Source: Acidobacteriota bacterium (GTDB lineage Bacteria > Acidobacteriota > Terriglobia > Terriglobales > Acidobacteriaceae). Taken from it: DNA of 64,000 nucleotides. Made by a program: the position numbers and the translations under genes. This document shows, piece after piece, positions 42,690 through 50,561 of this stretch (positions are counted from its first letter, which is position 1; each line of letters begins with the position of its first letter). Under the pieces are notes generated by a model, which made no database searches, was not told where the DNA came from, and saw only the letters and a program-made list of their open reading frames with translations. Where the stretch lies: the NCBI GenBank assembly GCA_013289765.1, contig JABCZI010000012.1:62001-126000 (forward strand). Reading direction: 5' to 3'.

Positions 42690-43769
42690 TTAAAAAACGT
42701 GCAGCTTGATGCTCAAATATTTCTTCGGATTCTCCCGGATGGCTTTCACCAGATCGCCGGTATGAACCAGCATCTGGTTCGCGTTGTTATACAACGTGTC
42801 GTCCTTGAACAGCTTACCTACCGTCCCCTGGCCCGCTTCCAGGTCGCTGGTCAGCGCCGCAAGTTTGGTCATGGTCGTGTCGAGTTTCTTCGCCAGTTCG
42901 TCATCTTTGGCTAGCTTACCCAGAGTGCCTTTGCCGGCGTTGATGTCTTCACTCACCTTTTTCAAGTTGGCTACAGTGTCGTTGGCGTTGTTATAGAGAG
43001 AGGGATCTTTCAGGAATTTCCCGGCTGTGCCTTTCCCGGCTTGCAGGTCGTCCACAACGGAGTTTAAGCGGTCGAGGGTAGCCACGAATTTGTCGTAAGC
43101 GTCGTTGCTGTTGATCAACTGACCAAGACTCCCTTTTCCCTTGGCGATCTGGTCAACGATTCCGTTGAACTCGGTCACCGTCTGCGAGAAGCGGTCGTAA
43201 AGGGTGGGATCGTAAATCAATTTGCCCAGCGATCCTTTACCGCTTTCCGCGAAGGCGAGAATGCGATCGGCGCGCTTCAGCAGTGCGTCCATATTCTGCA
43301 GGGTGCTCTGGCTCGATCGCACCACCTCGTTGAAGTCCGGATGAACATGCGTGGGGAGAACATCGCCATCCTGGGCCGGTGGGCCAACCGCTTGCGAACT
43401 ATCAATGTCGAGGTAAATTTCTCCGAGCACGCCAGCCGTATCCAAAGAGGTAACCGAATCGCGGCGCAGGTTGAAGCCGTACTTGGTGCTCACCTTCATG
43501 ATCACTTCGACTGGAGTGAGTTGCTTGTCCTTCTCGGGCACGATGCGCATGCCCACGACGTTGCCGATATCAACGCCATTCAGACGCACCGGGGCGCCTA
43601 CTCGAAGGCCGCCTGCATTATCAAAAAACGATACCACCGTGATTCGATGCGCGAACAGGCCGCCGGTTCCCGACATCAGGAACAGAAGCAGGGCCAAAGT
43701 CAAGCTGGCGAACACGACGGTCAGGCCAACGCGAAGTTGCGACCATTTGATCTGCTTCTGACTCGGCAA
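42690..43769 (-). CDS. MCE/MlaD-family lipid-transport protein
   Basis: This 359-residue protein has an N-terminal membrane anchor (residues 15-34), an MCE domain (ITVVSFFDNAGGLRVGAPVRLNGVDIGNV, VSTKYGFNLRRDSVTSLDTAGVLGEIYLDI), and a helical tail of five repeats of the form GKGSLGKLIYDPTLYD (about residues 178-340). MCE proteins shuttle lipids across the periplasm with an MlaE/MlaF transporter. No permease or ATPase gene is nearby here. It converges with the DUF1634 gene. Confidence 0.88.
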   Translation of the reverse strand: MPSQKQIKWSQLRVGLTVVFASLTLALLLFLMSGTGGLFAHRITVVSFFDNAGGLRVGAPVRLNGVDIGNVVGMRIVPEKDKQLTPVEVIMKVSTKYGFNLRRDSVTSLDTAGVLGEIYLDIDSSQAVGPPAQDGDVLPTHVHPDFNEVVRSSQSTLQNMDALLKRADRILAFAESGKGSLGKLIYDPTLYDRFSQTVTEFNGIVDQIAKGKGSLGQLINSNDAYDKFVATLDRLNSVVDDLQAGKGTAGKFLKDPSLYNNANDTVANLKKVSEDINAGKGTLGKLAKDDELAKKLDTTMTKLAALTSDLEAGQGTVGKLFKDDTLYNNANQMLVHTGDLVKAIRENPKKYLSIKLHVF

Positions 43770-43868
43770 ATAATTCCCTCAGGCAGACTTCGGTTTCTCT
43801 TGTCGAGAGAGGAACAGCTTCAGGATCGGGCCGCCCCCTGCAGCATCATAACAAACCCTAAGCCGCGG

Positions 43869-46262
43869 CTAAGCGCGTTGTCGACGCAAAGTTGGCAACA
43901 ACGACAAAGCAAGCAGGTAGGCCGCAAGTCCGCAGGCCAAAGTCGCAGTCAAGCCGAATTGAATCGCAATCACCATTGCCAGCACGGAACCTAGCACACT
44001 GGCAGCGGCATTCATCGCCCAAGCCCACTCCACTGCGTTCGTCGCGCCTGTTGCCTCGCTGGAAAGTCCGTTGCTGGAGGCCGTTGCCAGCGCGCGCAGC
44101 CCGGTCGGAAAAGGCATGCCCATCACGAAGCCCAGTGGAGCAAGCAGCATCCCGCTGATGATCAGCCGGAAACCCAATCGCAATCCCACCCACGCCGCGA
44201 GCACATGAGGCAGAAAAAATACGTTTCCCAGCAACGCAACGATCACCACCACAAGCGGCATCCATGCTAGGCCAGTGCGGGGAAGCCAACGGCGCGATAG
44301 CAGACTTCCGGCTCCGCTCGACAGCATCAGAAGAAAGATAACCACGGTGAGCGCATAAGTGGGATGTCCAAGAAACAGCACGAAGCGCTGGATAAACGCA
44401 ATTTCCACCAAAATATAGCCCAATCCCACTGCCACGAAATAGAGCAGCGGGAGCGGCGACTGGTGGCTTCCATGCAGGGCGAGCGGCAGAATCAAAAATG
44501 CCAGCACTGCGACCAGAGAGATTGCCAGCACCAGCAGCAGCACCAGTACTCCCAAGTTTACTTTCCAATCAATTCCATTTCGCAATCCGTGCACGCCCAG
44601 AATTTGATTTGGCTTGAGTGTGAAGAAAAAGAAGGGAGCATTGTCACTGACCGGAGCTACGTTGTAGGGGTAAGTCTGAGCGAAGCGGAAAGGATCATTG
44701 CTCGCGATCAGGTCGGCAAACGGATTGCTTGCCGGTTCCGAAGGCAGATAGAGAGGATGCAATTGGTCATAGGTATCGAAATGAGCCTGGACCGCGGTTT
44801 CTTCCTCTTCCGTGAATGCAGTCTTCTTAGCCAGTACTACTACCGGAATTCCATCTTCATTCAGCGGTCCTTGTGACGCGATAATAAAGTTCCGCGAGGG
44901 ATTAGTAATTCCTAGACGATGCAACGCTTCCATCGCCACGGCGACTACGCGCAGCGCCTCGCGCGGCTGGCGGAACTCCCAGCGCGTAATTGCAATCATG
45001 CCCTCCGGTTTGAGATGTTCGAAATATTCCCGGAAGGCTTCCACCGTGTAGAGATTGTTCTCACTCAACGCGAACGCGCCAGCTGCGGTCGAGGCCCAGG
45101 TATCGACCAGCGTCATCTGCACAACGTCAAACTGCTCGTGTGTCGAACGCAGGTAGGAGCGGCCGTCGGTCACATGAATGTGAACTTCAGGACGTTCGTA
45201 GAGATGAAGGGAGTAATCGGCGTAGCGTCCCCGCATGATCGTGTCGGCAATAATTGGATTGATCTCGATGCCAGTTACGTTAGGACTGCCATTCGCTACC
45301 GCACGCAGTGCGTCCACTCCACCGCCAGGCCCGATGATCGCAAACTCGCCATGCGGACGCAGAACGTTGGCTAACGCCGGCGGAGCCGACATGAGATCGC
45401 TCTCCCACTCGGAGTCGTGCCAGTGTGCGATGTCGCAGTTCATGATGTAGGTGGAAGCGTCGGCATCGATGACAATCGCCTTCGCTTGACCCTGGCGATC
45501 CACTTCCACGCGCGACAGTGCATTCCAGCGGGCGAATTCCACCCATGCCGGATTGCGGAACAGTCCCTTAGCGTAGAGAACATCAATCAGGCGGTTGGAG
45601 TGGTTCGCGGCGATCAGGGCGACGAATGCAATGGCCACAGCGCCGGCGGCTTTGCGCTCAGCGGAAGAAACAGCCCAGACCATGCCGGCAGCGGCCATCA
45701 CCACAGCTGCCGCCAGAATCGTATTCGGCCCTCCGATCCAGTTCAGCAGAGGAACCACCGCCAGGCAAGCCAGTGCGCCGCCGCTCAGGTCTGCCCCATA
45801 AAGCCGCGACACACGCCAGGTTTCACGGGCAAAGACGATTGAGAACAGCAACCCAGTGAGAAAGAAGGGCACCGCCGCGGCGAGATACAGAATGCTGAGA
45901 TGCAAGAAATTCTTGCCCGTCACCGTGAGGGCCACCGGCACATGCAGCACAATTTCCAATACTGCCAGCACGAGCACGGAATTAATCATGCATAAGCGCG
46001 CCGCCAGGGCACGCGTTGCGAAACGCGCTAGCCTGCTCTTCAGCAAATAAGCAAACACTCCCCCGGCCCCAAGACCCAGCAGCGCAATGGAAATCGCGAG
46101 AAACGCAAAGTGGTAGAAGAGCACCACCGAGAACAGCCGCGTCAGCGCCAGTTCCAGCAACAATGCCGAAAAACTGGTGAGCGCCAAGCCCACGAGAAGG
46201 GTTCGTTCGGGAATTTCAATGGACAAAGAAACCGGCGCGACAGCTTCTATAGTGGCAGACAT
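43869..46262 (-). CDS. Membrane-embedded spermidine-synthase-like protein
   Basis: This 797-residue protein has an N-terminal block of seven or so transmembrane helices, a cytosolic aminopropyltransferase-like Rossmann domain (about residues 290-440: FAIIGPGGGVDALRAVANG, VTGIEINPII, DVVQMTLVDTWASTAAGAFALSENNLYTVEAFREYF), and a second membrane block with MFS-like helices. The usual spermidine-synthase pocket residues are only partly kept, so the methyl or aminopropyl acceptor is uncertain. It stands alone. Confidence 0.8.
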   Translation of the reverse strand: MSATIEAVAPVSLSIEIPERTLLVGLALTSFSALLLELALTRLFSVVLFYHFAFLAISIALLGLGAGGVFAYLLKSRLARFATRALAARLCMINSVLVLAVLEIVLHVPVALTVTGKNFLHLSILYLAAAVPFFLTGLLFSIVFARETWRVSRLYGADLSGGALACLAVVPLLNWIGGPNTILAAAVVMAAAGMVWAVSSAERKAAGAVAIAFVALIAANHSNRLIDVLYAKGLFRNPAWVEFARWNALSRVEVDRQGQAKAIVIDADASTYIMNCDIAHWHDSEWESDLMSAPPALANVLRPHGEFAIIGPGGGVDALRAVANGSPNVTGIEINPIIADTIMRGRYADYSLHLYERPEVHIHVTDGRSYLRSTHEQFDVVQMTLVDTWASTAAGAFALSENNLYTVEAFREYFEHLKPEGMIAITRWEFRQPREALRVVAVAMEALHRLGITNPSRNFIIASQGPLNEDGIPVVVLAKKTAFTEEEETAVQAHFDTYDQLHPLYLPSEPASNPFADLIASNDPFRFAQTYPYNVAPVSDNAPFFFFTLKPNQILGVHGLRNGIDWKVNLGVLVLLLVLAISLVAVLAFLILPLALHGSHQSPLPLLYFVAVGLGYILVEIAFIQRFVLFLGHPTYALTVVIFLLMLSSGAGSLLSRRWLPRTGLAWMPLVVVIVALLGNVFFLPHVLAAWVGLRLGFRLIISGMLLAPLGFVMGMPFPTGLRALATASSNGLSSEATGATNAVEWAWAMNAAASVLGSVLAMVIAIQFGLTATLACGLAAYLLALSLLPTLRRQRA

Positions 46263-46327
46263 GATGAGATGGAATGCGCCAGTCTAGCAGAAGCTTCGGC
46301 TGGCTTCGTCCCTGCCGATTAAGATTT

Positions 46328-46425
46328 GTCATCCCGAGCGAAGCGAGGCACCTTGGTTCTTGCCCGCAGCGGCAATCCTGTCAGCGTCCGCACAAGCCAA
46401 GGTCCCTCGTTGCACTCGGAATGAA
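46328..46425. repeat. Long inverted repeat, family F (copy 2)
   Basis: The left arm starts GTCATCCCGAGCGAAGCGAG and continues GCACCTTGG (46328-46356). The right arm CCAAGGTCCCTCG to CTCGGAATGA (46397-46424) complements it imperfectly. It shares both the outer arm and the inner CCAAGGTCCC with the copy at 37962. Confidence 0.75.
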
Positions 46426-46444
46426 CATAATTACGTCTGAATTG

Positions 46445-46822
46445 CTAGCTTTCGAGAATGACTTGCGCGATGGCCTGTTCGGCGGTGTGGGATATCGAAA
46501 GTGCGGCGTTCTTCACGCCCAGCTTCGCCGCGAATTCGTTGGCTTTTCCATGAAACGCCATTGTCGGCCGTCCGCCCGGCATGCGGACGGTTTCACAATC
46601 CTGCCACCGCACCCCATGATTCCATCCCGTCCCCAAAGCTTTCATGGCCGCTTCCTTCGCTGCGAAGCGGGCAGCATAGCGTTCGACGCGGTTGGCTTTG
46701 GAATCGCAATAGCGCCGTTCCCCCTCCGTATAAATACGATTCAGAAAGCGATCGCCAAAGCGTTCGATCGCTTGCCGGATGCGCGGAACCTCTGCGATGT
46801 CGATGCCTGTGCCAACGATCAT
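46445..46822 (-). CDS. acpS: Holo-[acyl-carrier-protein] synthase
   Basis: This enzyme transfers phosphopantetheine from CoA to the serine of acyl carrier protein. The 125 residues have the Mg-binding GTGIDIAEVPRI, the conserved ARFAAKEAAMKALGTG, and SISHTAEQAIAQVI. Its substrate AcpP is encoded at 54349. It lies next to a DUF488 gene on the same strand. Confidence 0.93.
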   Translation of the reverse strand: MIVGTGIDIAEVPRIRQAIERFGDRFLNRIYTEGERRYCDSKANRVERYAARFAAKEAAMKALGTGWNHGVRWQDCETVRMPGGRPTMAFHGKANEFAAKLGVKNAALSISHTAEQAIAQVILES

Positions 46823-46848
46823 ATTTTTCTTCTTTTCAAGAGCCCGGT

Positions 46849-47379
46849 TTACAAGAGCCGGTCGCCGCGGTAAATCAGCTTCCCATCGATCATGCGCGCT
46901 TCCGCAGTCAGGCGGTGAGGCTTCACCGGACCAGTCCCGTCGATGTGCATTACCTCATGCCCATGCCCGACAAGCCAATCCGAAACCAGCATGCGGTGGC
47001 AGCGGAAGTATACGCGCTCGGCACACATGTAGGCTGTGGGGGAAGATTCCGCCAGCTTAATCAATTCGGCCATCGCGTTTTCGAATTCGGCGGTCAGCAT
47101 GTAGTCGGCGTAATTGCGAAAGCTCGCATTGCGCAGACCAATGTGAGGAGAGTCTTCGCGAATTTTCTTGCGATACCCACCCAGCGCTGCCATCCACACA
47201 TAATGGATACCGGCCGCAGCCAAACTCTGTTCCAAAGACGAGCGGTTGAACTGTGGCAGCCACCGCGACATGGGAAAAGCGCGAATGTCAACCAACGTTC
47301 GAACGGAATGGGCCTCAAGCGCTTGCAATAAATCTTCGAGGGGGCGGGTCGAATGTCCGACAGTGTAGAGCGTTGCCAA
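46849..47379 (-). CDS. DUF488 family protein
   Basis: This 176-residue protein shows the DUF488 pattern: LYTVGHSTRPLEDLLQAL, VRTLVDIRAFPMSRWLPQFN, and the Cys-containing AYMCAERVYFRCHRMLVSDWL, with a final zinc/nucleotide-like HEVMHIDG. The biochemical role is unknown. It is 21 bp downstream of selA and 26 bp upstream of acpS on the same strand. Confidence 0.87.
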   Translation of the reverse strand: MATLYTVGHSTRPLEDLLQALEAHSVRTLVDIRAFPMSRWLPQFNRSSLEQSLAAAGIHYVWMAALGGYRKKIREDSPHIGLRNASFRNYADYMLTAEFENAMAELIKLAESSPTAYMCAERVYFRCHRMLVSDWLVGHGHEVMHIDGTGPVKPHRLTAEARMIDGKLIYRGDRLL

Positions 47380-47400
47380 TAGCTCTTCGATGCCGCAAAG

Positions 47401-48888
47401 TTACGGAACGATGCCGGCGAGAGCCGCCACCAGTGCGGCATCCTGTTCAGGGAACACTGTCCGTAAATCCAACAATACGCGGCCCTCTTCCGTGCGAGCG
47501 ATGATGGGGGGATCGGAGGCTCGCAGCCGGTGCGACAATTCGTCAGCACTAAACCTTGCGCAACTAAGCGCCAGCAACCGCGTGGGCAGCGACGAAGAGG
47601 GCGCCGCGCCTCCGCCCAAAATCGACTCGCCATCGATAATCTCAACTCTGAATTTTGCCGTAGCAATTTGTGCAGCGAGCGCCTCAGCCCGCCTGCCTAT
47701 CTCATCTTTCGTGAGCCGCATCATGCGCAAGGTGGGAATCGCGTCGTGATCCAGCCTCACATACGCCAGCAAAGTAGCTTCAAGCGCGGCGTAAATCAGC
47801 TTGTCCACTCGCAAGGCGCGGAACAAGGAATTCGATCGCATGCGGGAGATTAATTCAGCACTGCCGCTGATCAATCCCGCCTGAGGTCCGCCCAGCAGTT
47901 TGTCGCCGCTGTAAGTAACGATGTCGACGCCGCAGCGCAGGCTGTCCAGCACGCCTGCTTCGCCGCTGATTCCAACCGAGCGCAGGTCGAACAGCGCTCC
48001 ACTGCCCAAGTCTTCCATCAGTGGAATTCCGCGCTTGCGTGCCAGCGCTACCAACTCCGCGGTCGATGCCTGTTCGGTGAATCCTGTGATTTCAAAATTC
48101 GAGCGGTGCACTCGCAACAGCAGCCGCGTCCGTTCCGTGATGGCGCTCTCGTAATCAGTGGTGCGCGTGCGGTTGGTCGTGCCGACCTCGCGCAGGATTG
48201 CCCCCGACTTCGTCATCACATCCGGAATGCGAAACGAACCGCCGATCTCCACTAATTCGCCGCGCGATACGATAACCTCGCCGCCCTCCGCCAGCGAATT
48301 CAGCGCCAGCAGCACAGCTGCCGCGTTATTGTTCACGACGATGGTCTTTATATCTGCCCGCGTAGAGACAGCCGCCTCGGCTGTCCCGCGTAGGTGGAGC
48401 TCAGCGGCACCGGGCGATGCGCCTTGCGTAAGAGTGTTCTCGCCACGCAGCAACTTCCCAAACAACCTCTCCACATGCGCATCCCGCTTGCCCCGTTCGC
48501 CCGCTGCAAGATCAAATTCGAGATTGCTGTAACTCGTAGCCGTCTCGCGGATGTGTTCAATAACGGCATCGCCCAGCGGAGCGCGCCCAAGGTTGGTGTG
48601 AAGGATCACGCCGGTGGCATTGATCACCGGCCGCAGAGAATAGCTCAAGGCGTGACGAAGCTGGTTTTCGATTGCGGCCACCAGGCCCGAAAGCGCAAGT
48701 TGCAGAGCGTTCTCATCGAGCAATCCGGATGTAATTTCCTGCCGTAGCCGCGCAACTACGGCGCGCGTCGCGTCTGCCACCGGTGCATGGCCGTAGCTCG
48801 CGACCAGTGCGGTGATCGCAGGGCCGCGCATCACCTCGTCGACGGACGGCAGCTTGCGAAAAAGTTCCGACGCCGCGGCAATTTTCAC
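47401..48888 (-). CDS. selA: L-seryl-tRNA(Sec) selenium transferase
   Basis: This PLP enzyme converts Ser-tRNA(Sec) to Sec-tRNA(Sec). Conserved parts are SLRPVINATGVILHTNLGRAPL, VNNNAAAVLLALNSLAEGGEVIVSRGELVEIGGSFRIPD, and the PLP-lysine motif SGDKLLGGPQAG (K330). At 495 residues it is about 32 longer than E. coli SelA (463). The excess sits at about residues 150-181 (TQGASPGAAELHLRGTAEAA and on), just before IVVNNNAAA. That stretch contains a genome-scattered palindromic repeat read in frame. No selB or selC was found in the window. Confidence 0.93.
   Translation of the reverse strand: MKIAAASELFRKLPSVDEVMRGPAITALVASYGHAPVADATRAVVARLRQEITSGLLDENALQLALSGLVAAIENQLRHALSYSLRPVINATGVILHTNLGRAPLGDAVIEHIRETATSYSNLEFDLAAGERGKRDAHVERLFGKLLRGENTLTQGASPGAAELHLRGTAEAAVSTRADIKTIVVNNNAAAVLLALNSLAEGGEVIVSRGELVEIGGSFRIPDVMTKSGAILREVGTTNRTRTTDYESAITERTRLLLRVHRSNFEITGFTEQASTAELVALARKRGIPLMEDLGSGALFDLRSVGISGEAGVLDSLRCGVDIVTYSGDKLLGGPQAGLISGSAELISRMRSNSLFRALRVDKLIYAALEATLLAYVRLDHDAIPTLRMMRLTKDEIGRRAEALAAQIATAKFRVEIIDGESILGGGAAPSSSLPTRLLALSCARFSADELSHRLRASDPPIIARTEEGRVLLDLRTVFPEQDAALVAALAGIVP
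48357..48393. repeat. Palindromic repeat, family E (copy 3), inside selA
   Basis: The 19-base palindrome GACAGCCGCCTCGGCTGTC (48367-48385) is identical to the intergenic one at 62711-62729. It is flanked by direct repeats CCCGCGTAG (48357-48365 and 48385-48393). On the selA strand it encodes RGTAEAAVSTR. Confidence 0.88.
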
Positions 48889-48939
48889 CCTCAGATTATC
48901 CCACGAAGAAGAGCGTGGCGCAGACGCGAACCAGCGCGA

Positions 48940-49335
48940 TCACAGGGTGTGCAGGTAGTCGAGTAAGTCCTGAATATCCTGCGAGCTCAGCACCTGGCCA
49001 TAACCCGGCATATCCGGGCGGCCATTGCGAATAATGTCGGTGACCCGCTCGTCGTTCGCCGGCAGCCCTGTCTGCGGAAGATATTTACTCTTGAAAATGC
49101 CCTTCAAGCCTGGACCTTTTTTCCCTCTCGTCGAATACGGGCGGTGACAGCGGTCGCAGTAATTGTCATAAATCTTGCGTCCAGTTGCTTGCTGCGGAGT
49201 GAGGCCGAGTTCAGTGTCTGACTTCCGGCGCTCGACCTCGCAGCCGGCAAAAATGGCTAACATCAGCAGTATTGCTACCGCCGGTATGAATCGCCAAAAC
49301 GCGTGTCTTGGATAAAACTTTCCGATCGCTCTCAT
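48940..49335 (-). CDS. Small c-type cytochrome lipoprotein
   Basis: This 131-residue protein has a lipoprotein signal (LLMLAIFAGC) and one haem site, CDRCH, in the segment GRKIYDNYCDRCHRPYSTRGKKGPGLKG. The distal Met ligand is probably in RPDMPGYGQVL. This is a class I cytochrome c of the short acidobacterial type, likely a periplasmic electron carrier. The ATG at 49335 is preferred over the TTG at 49341. It diverges from folP. Confidence 0.88.
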   Translation of the reverse strand: MRAIGKFYPRHAFWRFIPAVAILLMLAIFAGCEVERRKSDTELGLTPQQATGRKIYDNYCDRCHRPYSTRGKKGPGLKGIFKSKYLPQTGLPANDERVTDIIRNGRPDMPGYGQVLSSQDIQDLLDYLHTL

Positions 49336-49402
49336 TGTCAACGGATTTCAATGATAAATGCTTGTCTGATTTAAGGTGTCCCTTTAATTTAGAATTTGCC
49401 GA

Positions 49403-50344
49403 ATGAGAGCTGTCTTTCAGTGGAACCTGGGTACGCGCACACTCGAATTGGGCAAGCGGACGCTCATCATGGGCATCGTGAATGTAACTCCTGATTCTTT
49501 TTCCGATGGCGGCCTCTATTTCGATTCCGGCAAAGCTGTTGAGCACGCACTTCACTTGATTGACGAGGGAGCCGACATTATTGATATCGGAGGCGAATCC
49601 ACGCGTCCCGGCGCAAGCGTCCTGGCGTCGCCGTCTCATAACGAGGCGGTAAAAGACAAACAGATTCCAGCCGCCCCGCCCTCACTAAAGCCCGCTGTGA
49701 ACGCTGAAGATGAATCACGACGCGTGCTGCCGGTAATTGCCGGGATTAAAAAAGTGCGTCCCGATGCCGTGCTTTCCATTGATACGTACAAAGCCGCCGT
49801 TGCGCGCGCCGCCATCGCAGCGGGAGCCGAGATTGTGAACGATGTGAGCGCACTCCGCTGGGATCCGCAGATGGCCAAAACGATTGCCGAAATAAAATGT
49901 GGCGCCATTTTGATGCACATGCGAGGACGTCCCGAAGAATGGCGAACCCTGCCTCCTCCCGCTGACATTGTTCTGCAGGTCAAGCGCGAACTCCGGGACT
50001 GGGCCGAGACAGCCGTGCTATCGGGCATTCGGAGAGAGAAAATTGCGCTCGATCCAGGCTTTGGTTTCGGAAAAAGCTTCGAACAGAACTATCCGCTGCT
50101 GACGCGCTTCGAGGATTTGCAAAATGTGGGATTCCCTCTGGTCGCAGGTACATCGAGAAAATCCTTTCTCGGTCGAACCCTCGCGAGAGACGGAAAAGAC
50201 GCCCCACCAGCCGACCGGCTTTATGGAAATCTTGCCGCTCACACCGCCCTCGTTTTCAAGGGCGCGCATATCTTACGCACGCACGACGTAAAGGCTGCGG
50301 TAGACGCCGCGCGCGTGGCCGACGCAATTCTTGCCGCTCGTTGA
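49403..50344 (+). CDS. folP: Dihydropteroate synthase
   Basis: This TIM-barrel enzyme joins p-aminobenzoate to the pterin in folate synthesis. Family motifs are IMGIVNVTPDSFSDGG, DIGGESTRPGA, VLSIDTYKAAVARAAIAAGA, LMHMRG, DPGFGFGKSFEQNYPLL and GTSRKSFLG. At 313 residues it is longer than E. coli FolP (282). About 28 extra residues (SVLASPSHNEAVKDKQIPAA and on) follow STRPGA. Confidence 0.94.
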   Translation: MRAVFQWNLGTRTLELGKRTLIMGIVNVTPDSFSDGGLYFDSGKAVEHALHLIDEGADIIDIGGESTRPGASVLASPSHNEAVKDKQIPAAPPSLKPAVNAEDESRRVLPVIAGIKKVRPDAVLSIDTYKAAVARAAIAAGAEIVNDVSALRWDPQMAKTIAEIKCGAILMHMRGRPEEWRTLPPPADIVLQVKRELRDWAETAVLSGIRREKIALDPGFGFGKSFEQNYPLLTRFEDLQNVGFPLVAGTSRKSFLGRTLARDGKDAPPADRLYGNLAAHTALVFKGAHILRTHDVKAAVDAARVADAILAAR

Positions 50345-50561
50345 ACAAAACCACAGATCCGATCACGAATAGAAACTTCTATCCGTTACGGAGTGTGACC
50401 TACGTAACTAAGTCTCGCTGCGTCCACTCTCGGCCCGACCGTACATTGCTGTACGATCGAAAAGTCAGGCCGCGAGGATAACTCTGCTGGAATAATTCTC
50501 GTACTTTACCGAAAACCGAGTCGTGCCAACAAATTCAGAATAGCGAGAGTCATAAGTCCGA
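50345..50561. other. Leader region of the PilT-like gene, structured
   Basis: A nested fold can be drawn: an outer pairing of CTCTCGGCC (50427-50435) with GGCCGCGAG (50468-50476), and an inner hairpin CGACCGTACA (50436-50445) with TGTACGATCG (50450-50459, one mismatch). It might be part of the 5' UTR. It matches no riboswitch class known to me. Confidence 0.35.

Noticed and set aside
48357-48393. Direct repeats CCCGCGTAG taken as proof of a transposition target duplication in selA
   Set aside because: Parts of both repeats (GTAG and CCCGC) also flank the intergenic copy at 62711, so they may belong to the element itself.
47401-48888. selA as evidence for a local selenocysteine gene cluster
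   Set aside because: No selB, selC or selD is visible in the window, so nothing more than the single gene can be claimed.
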